A stretch of DNA of 10,296 nt from Caulobacteraceae bacterium (GTDB lineage Bacteria; Pseudomonadota; Alphaproteobacteria; Caulobacterales; Caulobacteraceae): the NCBI GenBank assembly GCA_947452665.1, contig CANGEH010000058.1:1-10296 (forward strand). Reading direction: 5' to 3'. Every line of letters begins with the position of its first letter. Within the stretch, counting starts at the first letter, position 1. The position numbers and the translations under genes are program-made. Positions 1 to 5,890 of this stretch are shown one piece after another. Below the pieces are notes generated by a model. That model saw nothing but the letters and a program-made list of their open reading frames with translations. It was not told the DNA's origin and did no database searches.

Positions 1-276
1 ATTGCCACGGGGCTAAAGGATGGGGTGCAAAAGACGGTCTATGTGCTCAATATCTGTGACCATGAGGAAGCCTATGCCGAGACCGGCAATCAGGCGATCA
101 GCTATACGACCGGGGTTCCGGCCATGATTGGCGCGGCCTTGATCCTGACCGAAAAGTGGCAGGGCGCTGGCGTGTTTAATATGGAACAGCTCGATCCCGA
201 TCCGTTTATGGACATGCTGAACCGTCACGGTCTGCCCTGGCAGGTCAAGACCCTAGACGCCCCTCTGGCCTTTTGA
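1..276 (+). CDS. Carboxynorspermidine/carboxyspermidine synthase, C-terminal fragment (5' end outside window)
   Basis: The open frame runs in from base 1 and ends at TGA 274-276, giving the last 91 residues of a protein whose start lies upstream. It looks like the C-terminus of the saccharopine-dehydrogenase-like carboxy(nor)spermidine synthase: the stretches NICDHEEAY, QAISYTTGVPAMIGA and DPDPFMDMLNRHGLPW fit that family. In that family the enzyme condenses aspartate semialdehyde with a diamine (diaminopropane or putrescine) and reduces the product with NADPH, in the cytosol. The assignment is strengthened by the next gene, only 15 nt downstream, which encodes the decarboxylase for the following step; the two are probably one transcript. 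The Rossmann domain is not in the window. A plain saccharopine dehydrogenase is the main alternative, but the neighbour argues against it. Whether putrescine or diaminopropane is the substrate cannot be read from this fragment. Confidence 0.85.
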   Translation: MATGLKDGVQKTVYVLNICDHEEAYAETGNQAISYTTGVPAMIGAALILTEKWQGAGVFNMEQLDPDPFMDMLNRHGLPWQVKTLDAPLAF

Positions 277-291
277 TCGGGACGGCGCGCT

Positions 292-1464
292 ATGCAAACC
301 CAGGCCGGTGATCCGGGCGCCTTTGCCAGGTTTGATCTTGGCCGCGTGTCCTCGCCCTGTTTTGTCGTCGATGAGGTGGCGGTGCGGCGCAATCTGGCGG
401 TCTTGCAGGATATTGGCCAGCGCGGCGGGGCCAAGGTCCTGCTTGCGCTCAAGGCGTTTTCCATGTGGCACCTGGCCAGGGTGGTTGGCGAATATCTGGA
501 CGGAACTTGCGCCTCTGGACTTTGGGAAGCGAGGCTGGCGCGTGAGCATTACCGCGGCGAACTGACCACCTATTGCCCGGCCTATCGGCGCGAGGACCTG
601 CCCGAAATTCTGCGCCTGTCCGACACGGTGATCTTTAATTCCCCAGACCAGATTGCCCGGTTTTCCGACCTGATCGAAAAGGCGCGGGCCGGGGGCGCGG
701 TGTTTGAGATCGGGCTTAGGCTTAATCCCGAGCATAGCGAGGCCGAGGTTGCCAAATATGACCCCTGCCAGATCGGCTCGCGCCTTGGCTTTCCGGTCTC
801 AAAATTGCGGCCGGAGCATTTGTCCGGGGTCGATGGCCTGCATATTCATGCCCTATGTGAGCAAGGCTTTGAGCCGCTGTCGCGGATCTGGACCGCGGTT
901 GAGCCCCAGCTTGCGCCGCTGCTAGGCGGGATTAAATGGCTCAATCTTGGCGGCGGCCATCACATTACCCGCGCCGATTATGACCGTGAGGCCTTGATCA
1001 GCTGGCTGGCCCAGATCTCCAAACGCCATGACTTGCAACTCTATCTGGAGCCGGGCGAGGCTATCGCCCTGGATGCCGGCATACTGGTCGGCGAAATCCT
1101 GGACACATTTGATAATGGCCTGGCGGTCGGCATTACCGATATTTCCGCCACCTGCCATATGCCCGATGTGATTGAGGCCCCTTATCGCCCGGCCATGCTG
1201 GGCGAGGTGGAAGATGGCGTGCGCTTAAGGCTGGGGGGGCCATCCTGTTTGGCGGGCGATATTATTGGCGATTATGGGTTTGCCGCGCCGCCTGCGCCCG
1301 GTACCCGCATCGCGTTTCTGGACCAGGCGCATTATTCCATGGTCAAGACCAATACGTTTAATGGCGTACCCCTGCCGTCCATCGCGCTTTGGAACAGTCA
1401 AACCGACGCGCTTAAGCTGGTGCGCCAGTTTGACTATACCGATTTTCGCGACCGGCTGTCCTGA
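292..1464 (+). CDS. nspC: Carboxynorspermidine/carboxyspermidine decarboxylase NspC
   Basis: The 390-residue protein is a PLP-dependent fold-III decarboxylase of the alanine-racemase/ornithine-decarboxylase superfamily. Family knowledge: it removes CO2 from carboxynorspermidine or carboxyspermidine to give (nor)spermidine, the last step of the route that bypasses S-adenosylmethionine decarboxylase. Seen in the sequence: an N-terminal SPCFVVDE segment, the likely PLP lysine K54 in LLALKAFSMW, GTCASGLWEARL (71-82) typical of this subfamily, LHIHALCE (183-190), the glycine loop NLGGGHH (218-224), EPGEA (253-257), and the active-site segment GGPSCLAGD (315-323) where C319 and D323 match the catalytic Cys-Asp of fold-III decarboxylases. 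Length is normal for the family. The ATG at 292 is the first sensible start after the preceding stop; its ribosome site is weak (GGGACGG region). The gene ends directly against the converging acylase gene. Confidence 0.93.
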   Translation: MQTQAGDPGAFARFDLGRVSSPCFVVDEVAVRRNLAVLQDIGQRGGAKVLLALKAFSMWHLARVVGEYLDGTCASGLWEARLAREHYRGELTTYCPAYRREDLPEILRLSDTVIFNSPDQIARFSDLIEKARAGGAVFEIGLRLNPEHSEAEVAKYDPCQIGSRLGFPVSKLRPEHLSGVDGLHIHALCEQGFEPLSRIWTAVEPQLAPLLGGIKWLNLGGGHHITRADYDREALISWLAQISKRHDLQLYLEPGEAIALDAGILVGEILDTFDNGLAVGITDISATCHMPDVIEAPYRPAMLGEVEDGVRLRLGGPSCLAGDIIGDYGFAAPPAPGTRIAFLDQAHYSMVKTNTFNGVPLPSIALWNSQTDALKLVRQFDYTDFRDRLS

Positions 1465-3582
1465 TTAGGGCCGGTAGCGGCGCTTGGCATGGCGTTCGGC
1501 ATCGGCCCATTCAAAGTGCACGGGCTTGAACTTCTGCGCCGCAAACAGGGCCATCTGGTCATTATAGTGGGGTGAGTCTGGCCGATTGGTCGCTGCACCA
1601 TAGGGCTGGATCGATTCCGACTCGACTTGGCCTGCCTTGTCCCAGCGCACCAGCATGATGAAGCTGTCACCGTGCTTGACCCGATACTTGCCATCCTTCT
1701 GGTCCTTGTCCCAGGCGGTGGTGGCCCGCAGGGTATCGGTGCCGCCGAGCATGGCAATATCCTTATCCCCGCGCCGCAGACGCTGGGCATCGCCAAGTGG
1801 CGGATCAAGGCGGCCAAACCGCTTAATCAAGTCGTCCGACGCCTCGCGCAAGGCCTCCCGAGGTTCCGGCAGGGCCTCTCTATGCCAGTTCTTGGTGGTC
1901 GCGGTGCGGATCACCCGTTCGGCCAAAACATCGGCCGCGCCAATGCCATCACTGGTCCAGTCCCAGCTTGCTAAGAGGGCCTGGGCCTTGGCCAATTGCG
2001 CATCATCACCCAGCTTGGCGGCCAGGATGGTGCGGATCCAGTCGCCTTCCCAACTGGCCTTGGCATAGGTCTTGTCGAACTTGATCGCCAAGAGTTGCTC
2101 GGGGGTTAGAACCGGCTGGGCGGCCAAGAGCTCCACAGCCCGCAGGCCGCGATTGGTCATGTCATGTTCTATGCCCAGCAAGGGCGAATAGGCCGCTGGG
2201 TCCATTTCAGAGCCAGGTCCTGCAGCCAAAAAGGGCGTATTATTGGAGTTTTCGACAAAGCCGCTCTTTGGATCCACCAGCTTGGGATAGGCCGAAAACG
2301 GCACAGGTCCGGTCCAGATATCGGCGGACGTGTCACCGGGCAGGATGTTTGAATAGTCAAAACCGGTCCTGCGGTCTGGAAACAGGGCATTATAAATATA
2401 GGCAATCTTGCCGGTCTTGTCGGCATAGATGAAATTGGTTGCCGGAATGCCGCCAAGCGCCATGGAACGGGTCCATTCGTCCCAGTTTTGCGCCTTGGTA
2501 TTGCGATAATACTGCTCGACGACCTTGACCGAATCTATGCCGGCATAGCGGATCGCAAACGCACCCGCCTTATTGCGGATGACCGGTCCTTGGACGGCAT
2601 GATAGGCGGTCTTGGGCACTGGAATCACAAACGGCCCGACCTTGATGGGTAGCCAGATTGTGCGCCTTTCTAGCGGCAACCATTTGCCGTCCATCCGGTA
2701 CTGATCGCCCTTATCATTGAGCACCAACTTATAGACATCGACCAGGTCCGGGCGATTGACCGTATTGGTCCAGCCTAGATTGCGGTTATGACCTAGCAGC
2801 ACAAACGGCGAGCCTGGGAACAATGCCCCGGCCATGTCTAGGCCCTGATCGGAATGAACAACCGCCTCATACCAGGCGACCTGGCCCTCATAGGGCTGGT
2901 GCGAATTGGAGATCAGCCAGGTCTTGCCATCGCTCATTTTTTTCGGCGCTAGGGCAAATCCATTGGAGCCATTGAGGCTGGGATCGCGGCCCACCGGCGT
3001 CATGGCCTGTTTGGACTCAATCGGCAGGGGCTTATTGCTCGCCAAGGCCCCGATCACCCCGTCCAGGCCGTAAAAGAACGGCGCGCGCAGGACAAAGCCT
3101 GCGACAATATCCTGGCCATCGACAGGAAACAGCTTGGCGAGCCGCACCGCTTTGGGATGGGTTTGGGCATAGCGATTCAGGCCAGCCGCATAGCCGTCGA
3201 GAACGGCGCGAACATCGGCGGGGATCTTGGCATAGTCGCGCTCTGCGGTCTGGCGAACGCCCAAAAGGCCAGCCACATAATCGACCTGAGCCCCATCGGC
3301 GCCCGCCAGGGCGCCATAGCGGCCCCGGGTCATGGCGATCACATCCTCGATCGCCCCAAAATCATCCTCGGCATGGGCATAGGCCAGACCATAGGAGGCG
3401 TCCGCATCGGTCTTGCCATGGATATGCGGCACACCAAATTCATCGCGGATGATTTCGGCATTATAGGTCTGCGCCGGTGCGGCGGGCTGTACCGAAGCCG
3501 ATAAGGGCTCCCAAACCGCGCCTGCACCAAGCACCAGGACCAACGCTGCGGCTGCCGTGCCGGCAATATGCTTTAGACCCAT
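1465..3582 (-). CDS. Secreted penicillin-acylase-family Ntn hydrolase (acylase precursor)
   Basis: The 705-residue precursor belongs to the penicillin amidase/acyl-homoserine-lactone acylase family. Residues 1 to about 30 form a Sec-type signal (basic start, alanine/leucine/valine core, small residues before the mature part), so the enzyme should act in the periplasm or outside. The autoprocessing site is visible as NGSN with Gly205 | Ser206. Counting Ser206 as residue 1 of the beta chain puts a histidine (H228) at beta-23 and a valine (V275) at beta-70, matching the catalytic and oxyanion positions known from PvdQ-type acylases; the second oxyanion Asn probably lies in ENSNNTP (444-450). Other family marks are GVPHIHG (50-56), PGSPFVLLGHN (256-266) and NFIYADKTGKIAY (383-395). 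Family members cleave amide-linked acyl groups from beta-lactams, AHL signals or lipopeptides; the substrate here is not predictable. The ATG is supported by a strong GGGGGGA ribosome site 7 nt upstream. Its stop codon touches that of nspC. Confidence 0.9.
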   Translation of the reverse strand: MGLKHIAGTAAAALVLVLGAGAVWEPLSASVQPAAPAQTYNAEIIRDEFGVPHIHGKTDADASYGLAYAHAEDDFGAIEDVIAMTRGRYGALAGADGAQVDYVAGLLGVRQTAERDYAKIPADVRAVLDGYAAGLNRYAQTHPKAVRLAKLFPVDGQDIVAGFVLRAPFFYGLDGVIGALASNKPLPIESKQAMTPVGRDPSLNGSNGFALAPKKMSDGKTWLISNSHQPYEGQVAWYEAVVHSDQGLDMAGALFPGSPFVLLGHNRNLGWTNTVNRPDLVDVYKLVLNDKGDQYRMDGKWLPLERRTIWLPIKVGPFVIPVPKTAYHAVQGPVIRNKAGAFAIRYAGIDSVKVVEQYYRNTKAQNWDEWTRSMALGGIPATNFIYADKTGKIAYIYNALFPDRRTGFDYSNILPGDTSADIWTGPVPFSAYPKLVDPKSGFVENSNNTPFLAAGPGSEMDPAAYSPLLGIEHDMTNRGLRAVELLAAQPVLTPEQLLAIKFDKTYAKASWEGDWIRTILAAKLGDDAQLAKAQALLASWDWTSDGIGAADVLAERVIRTATTKNWHREALPEPREALREASDDLIKRFGRLDPPLGDAQRLRRGDKDIAMLGGTDTLRATTAWDKDQKDGKYRVKHGDSFIMLVRWDKAGQVESESIQPYGAATNRPDSPHYNDQMALFAAQKFKPVHFEWADAERHAKRRYRP

Positions 3583-3589
3583 AATCTCA

Positions 3590-3596
3590 TCCCCCC
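3590..3596 (-). promoter_or_regulatory. Ribosome binding site of the acylase gene
   Basis: On the minus strand a GGGGGGA tract lies 7 nt before the ATG at 3582. A second ATG 5 nt further upstream is out of frame, so this site decides the start in favour of the one annotated. Confidence 0.6.
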
Positions 3597-3669
3597 GAAT
3601 TTGGCGGGACCATTGACGATAAATCGCCGCTGGGCAAGCGGGGAGGAAGGCAAAAGCCGGGGCGGCGGC

Positions 3670-3846
3670 CTAGTCCTTGCTCGACAAATCCGGTCTTTGG
3701 GCGAGAAAGGCGGCGCGCTCGGCGGCGGACAGCACCTTGCCCGGTTTGCGGCGGCTAACCTTGGGCGCTGGGGGTGCAAAGGCCTCCGGTTTATGGCCCT
3801 TGCCCTTGAGGTCCGATAGGCGGGTCTTGGATATAGGTGGCTTCAT
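3670..3846 (-). CDS. Small basic hypothetical protein (58 residues)
   Basis: An ATG at 3846 opens a 58-codon frame ending in TAG at 3670-3672. I do not recognise the family. The N-terminal half is rich in Lys, Arg and Pro (MKPPISKTRLSDLKGKGHKP), followed by a proline-alanine linker and a C-terminal segment, LSAAERAAFLAQRPDL, that could form a short amphipathic helix. There is no signal peptide or membrane segment. Support for it being real: a clean GGGAG ribosome site exactly 7 nt upstream, its position between the co-oriented DUF983 gene (70 nt before) and the acylase gene (87 nt after), and codon choice like the neighbours. Against: it is short, no homologue is known to me, and a frame on the opposite strand covers the same bases. 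A small cytosolic regulator or a nucleic-acid-binding peptide would be a guess. Confidence 0.55.
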   Translation of the reverse strand: MKPPISKTRLSDLKGKGHKPEAFAPPAPKVSRRKPGKVLSAAERAAFLAQRPDLSSKD

Positions 3847-3852
3847 GGCCAG

Positions 3853-3858
3853 TCTCCC
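3853..3858 (-). promoter_or_regulatory. Ribosome binding site of the 58-residue ORF
   Basis: GGGAGA on the minus strand, with the GGGAG core 7 nt before the ATG at 3846. It is one of the best Shine-Dalgarno matches in the window and the main reason for calling the small gene. Confidence 0.5.
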
Positions 3859-3863
3859 ATGCG

Positions 3864-3875
3864 GCTAGGCCTAGC
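3864..3875. repeat. Perfect 12-bp palindrome GCTAGGCCTAGC
   Basis: The 12 bases read the same on both strands and contain two CTAG tetramers, usually rare in proteobacterial genomes. It sits in the 70-nt gap between the DUF983 gene and the 58-residue ORF, 17 nt before the ORF's start codon. On the minus strand it overlaps the -10 position of a poor TTGGCT/TAGGCC promoter-like pair with 17-bp spacing. It may be an operator or the base of an RNA hairpin, or chance. Confidence 0.35.
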
Positions 3876-3916
3876 GATCAAGCGTAGTTTAGCCAAGATG
3901 GACTTAAGCGATAGCC

Positions 3917-4273
3917 CTAACCGGACTTGCCAACCGCCCAGTGCGCCCCGACCACTGCGCCCTTGACCAGGGGCAAGAGACCAAGCGTCAAGATCGCCAC
4001 CGATGGCATGGTCAGGCCCAGGACCAGACCGGTTGGCCATTCCCAGATAAACGGAAAAAACAGCATGGGCGCGATGACCAAATGGCCAACCAGCAATATG
4101 GTGAAATAGGGCGGCGCATCATCGGCCGGGTATTGGCCATTATCATGGCCGCAATGATCGCACTCGCTGCGGATTTTCAAATAGCCACGAAACAAGTGCC
4201 CTTGCCCGCAATTGGGGCAGCGGCGAACCGCGCCACGCTTCAAGCCTTGGGATAAAGATCGCTCGCTGGTCAT
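3917..4273 (-). CDS. DUF983 family zinc-ribbon membrane protein
   Basis: The 118-residue protein matches the DUF983 family, common in alphaproteobacteria and of unknown function. Residues 14-45 hold a two-knuckle zinc ribbon: CPNCG (19-23) and CDHCG (38-42), separated by the family-typical GHLFRGYLKI stretch. APPYF (53-57) follows, then two hydrophobic membrane segments at about 57-78 and 82-105, so the ribbon should lie in the cytosol against the inner membrane. The ATG at 4273 has an AAGGA ribosome site 6 nt upstream. A promoter-like pair lies at 4317-4345 with a palindrome in the predicted leader. The gene is divergent from the FliL-like gene at 4419 and leads a co-oriented run with the 58-residue ORF and the acylase. 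Confidence 0.9.
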   Translation of the reverse strand: MTSERSLSQGLKRGAVRRCPNCGQGHLFRGYLKIRSECDHCGHDNGQYPADDAPPYFTILLVGHLVIAPMLFFPFIWEWPTGLVLGLTMPSVAILTLGLLPLVKGAVVGAHWAVGKSG

Positions 4274-4287
4274 TCCAGATCCTTAAT

Positions 4288-4302
4288 CGCCCGATCGGGG
4301 CG
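4288..4302. repeat. Inverted repeat in the DUF983 leader
   Basis: CGCCC GATCG GGGCG: 5-bp arms around a 5-base centre, overlapping the perfect 10-bp palindrome CCCGATCGGG at 4290-4299. On the minus strand it falls in the predicted DUF983 leader a few bases before the ribosome site, so it could be an operator or a translation-affecting hairpin. It has no following T-run, so it is not a good terminator. Confidence 0.4.
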
Positions 4303-4316
4303 CTTGTTGTAGTGCG

Positions 4317-4345
4317 GATATCGTCAGCCATGCCCGAAAGGTCAA
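4317..4345 (-). promoter_or_regulatory. Putative sigma-70-type promoter for DUF983 and downstream genes
   Basis: On the minus strand TTGACC (4340-4345) is followed after exactly 17 bp by GATATC (4317-4322). The -35 matches five of six consensus bases and the -10 three of six. Transcription would start near 4310, giving a leader of about 37 nt containing the inverted repeat at 4288-4302. This is inferred by eye only. Confidence 0.35.
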
Positions 4346-4418
4346 GGATTGGCCGCGCGCCTGTGACCATCGGTCCAACCTAAACCCTCCGTAAAGACTT
4401 CAAGACTAGGCTTAACCG

Positions 4419-4838
4419 ATGAGCTTGCGCCGTCAGTTGTGCATCGGGCTATTGTCCGTCCTCGCCGCCACCTTGACGGCGGCGCCTTCCGCCGTGGCCA
4501 AGGCGCAAGACAAGGGCAAGGGGGTTGAAACGACGACAACCGTGATCGAGATGGAGGCCCTCACTGTAAACATTTTTCGTTCAAATTATGGACGCGGCAA
4601 GGTGGAGGTCATTATGAGCCTTGATGTGCCCAATTCCAGCCTGCGTGAACGGGCGCTGCAATCGATGCCGCGCCTTCGTGCCGCCTATGTCCAGACCCTG
4701 ACCCGAATTGTCTATGACCTGCCGCCGCGCACGCCGCCAAATATTGGTGCGCTTTCCGCAGCCCTGCAGCAGGCGACCAATCAGGTGCTTGGCCGCCCCG
4801 GCGCCAAGGTCTTGTTGGGATCGGTTGTGGTCAATTAG
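4419..4838 (+). CDS. Small exported protein with a FliL-like domain
   Basis: The 139-residue protein begins with MSLRRQLCIGLLSVLAATL and then AAPSAVAKAQ: twin arginines, a hydrophobic stretch and an AxA-like cleavage site, so it is probably exported by Sec or possibly Tat and acts in the periplasm. From about residue 45 the pattern resembles the periplasmic domain of the flagellar stator-associated protein FliL: a strand with LTVNIF, a strand KVEVIMSLDV (61-70), a helix with MPRLRAAYVQTLTRIVYDL (83-101), a second helix with ALSAALQQATNQVLG, and a final strand GAKVLLGSVVVN ending at the C-terminus. FliL proper has an uncleaved membrane anchor and normally sits among flagellar genes; neither is seen here. 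Homology is inferred from pattern only. No strong ribosome site precedes the ATG. The stop overlaps the end of the converging dehydratase gene by 8 bases. Confidence 0.6.
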   Translation: MSLRRQLCIGLLSVLAATLTAAPSAVAKAQDKGKGVETTTTVIEMEALTVNIFRSNYGRGKVEVIMSLDVPNSSLRERALQSMPRLRAAYVQTLTRIVYDLPPRTPPNIGALSAALQQATNQVLGRPGAKVLLGSVVVN

Positions 4839-5133
4839 GCGACGCGCTGGCTGCCAAACGATCCATCAATTTTGCGAGTTCAAGATCAAGATGGGTGACC
4901 CCATCGGCGTCATGCGTCGTTAACACCACCTCGACCCGGTTATAGACATTGAACCATTCGGGATGATGGTCCATCCGCTCGGCGGCCAAGGCGATCTGGG
5001 TCATGAATCCGAAGGCCTGGCTAAAATCTTTAAACACAAAGGTACGACTGATCGCTTCCTTTGCCCCTGAGGCCTGCCAAAGCGGCAGTTCGGCCAAGGC
5101 GTCTGTCAGGGGCATCTTGGCTGGCCGGGTCAT
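4831..5133 (-). CDS. phhB: Pterin-4a-carbinolamine dehydratase
   Basis: The 100-residue protein is a full-length PCD/DCoH family member. The enzyme dehydrates 4a-hydroxytetrahydropterin, regenerating pterin cofactor after aromatic amino acid hydroxylation, in the cytosol. The family signature is intact: E52 followed by DHHP (55-58), an aromatic pair with Asn (WFNVYN), H74 and D83, with the H-to-D spacing of nine seen in characterised members. No phenylalanine hydroxylase gene is in the window; many bacteria carry PCD apart from it, where roles in pterin or molybdopterin metabolism are discussed. Its ATG overlaps the TGA of the upstream HAD gene as ATGA (5130-5133), indicating translational coupling. 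Its own stop overlaps the converging FliL-like gene. Confidence 0.93.
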   Translation of the reverse strand: MTRPAKMPLTDALAELPLWQASGAKEAISRTFVFKDFSQAFGFMTQIALAAERMDHHPEWFNVYNRVEVVLTTHDADGVTHLDLELAKLMDRLAASASPN

Positions 5134-5783
5134 GAAGCGGCGCTTTCAAAGCTAAGGCCGGTGGCGGCGGAGAGGTCAGTCAAGAGCTGGGCCTCGCTGA
5201 CCACCTTGATCGCGGTCATGCCCAGGGCGGCAGCAGGCTTACAATTGACGCCCAGATCATCGAGATAGACACAGGCTGAAGCGGGCAGGCCAATCCGCTC
5301 GCACATCATCTGATAGATTCTTGGATCGGGCTTGCGCAGGCCCGCCTTGGAGCTTTCGATCACAACATCAAAGTGCTGCATAATCTCGCCGACAGCCTGG
5401 GCCTTGACGGTGCTGGAGGCCATGCCGGCCCCTTCGCCGGCGGCAACATTATTGGTAATACAGCCGACCTTGAATCGGGTCTTACAAAGCTTGAGCGCGG
5501 CGACAACGGCAGGGCGGATATCGCCGGATAAGAGCGGCAAGACCTCGGCGCCACGCAGGCTATGACCCAGGGCCTCGGCCTCTATGGCAAACATCTGATC
5601 AAAGGCGGCGCTATCAATCTCGTTGCGCTCAAACAAGGCCCAGGCATTGGTGTCCGGATTGGTGCTGTTCACCGTGCGAATAAGATTGTGCGGCAGGCCG
5701 CGTTCGGTCTCAAACCGGTTAAACGCCTCAAAGGGAGAGGTGGTAAACACCCCGCCAAAGTCCCAAATCACTGCCTCAATCAT
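5130..5783 (-). CDS. HAD-superfamily subfamily IA hydrolase-like protein
   Basis: Read from the ATG at 5783 the protein has 217 residues and starts MIEAVIWDFGGV, placing HAD motif I where it is expected. A longer frame from a GTG at 5825 adds 14 residues with no family resemblance, so the internal ATG is preferred; an AAGGA lies 12 nt before it, a rather long spacing. Motif II is ITNN (109-112), motif III includes K151 in GLRKPDPRIY, and motif IV is YLDDLGVN (173-180). The helical cap lies between motifs I and II. The nucleophile D8 is present but the acid/base residue two positions on is Gly (D-F-G), a variation known in the HAD branch related to the N-terminal domain of ACAD10 and some epoxide-hydrolase-associated HADs. 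Phosphatase activity is therefore uncertain. The gene is coupled by a 4-nt overlap to the pterin dehydratase. Confidence 0.87.
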   Translation of the reverse strand: MIEAVIWDFGGVFTTSPFEAFNRFETERGLPHNLIRTVNSTNPDTNAWALFERNEIDSAAFDQMFAIEAEALGHSLRGAEVLPLLSGDIRPAVVAALKLCKTRFKVGCITNNVAAGEGAGMASSTVKAQAVGEIMQHFDVVIESSKAGLRKPDPRIYQMMCERIGLPASACVYLDDLGVNCKPAAALGMTAIKVVSEAQLLTDLSAATGLSFESAAS

Positions 5784-5838
5784 GATTTTGCCATTTCCTT
5801 GGGCGACATCCCTAACGAGCGTCACCTTTAAAGCGATT

Positions 5839-5868
5839 ATTGTCCCTTGTTGGCTTGCGCCCGCAAGC
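5839..5868 (-). promoter_or_regulatory. Weak putative promoter with overlapping inverted repeat, HAD/rpe divergent region
   Basis: On the minus strand TTGCGG (5861-5866) and GACAAT (5839-5844) are 16 bp apart and could drive the HAD-dehydratase pair with a leader of about 50 nt. The -35 overlaps an inverted repeat, GCTTGC - 4 bases - GCAAGC (5853-5868), which on the other strand lies 22 nt before the rpe start. A shared operator for the divergent units is possible; the match is weak. Confidence 0.25.
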
Positions 5869-5890
5869 TTGGCAAGGCTAAGTCGGGCCT

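Noticed and set aside
253..735. 160-residue open frame on the minus strand
   Set aside because: Antisense to nspC, which has clear family motifs; the translation shows no domain.
1637..2068. 143-residue open frame on the plus strand
   Set aside because: Antisense to the acylase C-terminal part, Ser/Arg/Ala-rich low-complexity translation and no recognisable family.
3601..3868. Plus-strand frames antisense to the 58-residue ORF
   Set aside because: No good ribosome site or family resemblance; the minus-strand ORF has a much better start region and fits the local orientation.
3843..4040. Minus-strand frame whose TGA overlaps the start of the 58-residue ORF as ATGA
   Set aside because: It overlaps the end of the DUF983 gene out of frame and its translation is Gly/Arg-rich shadow sequence; the apparent coupling looks accidental.
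5784..5825. 14-residue N-terminal extension of the HAD protein from a GTG
   Set aside because: HAD motif I normally begins within the first ten or so residues, and the extension has no family resemblance; the ATG at 5783 gives the expected N-terminus.
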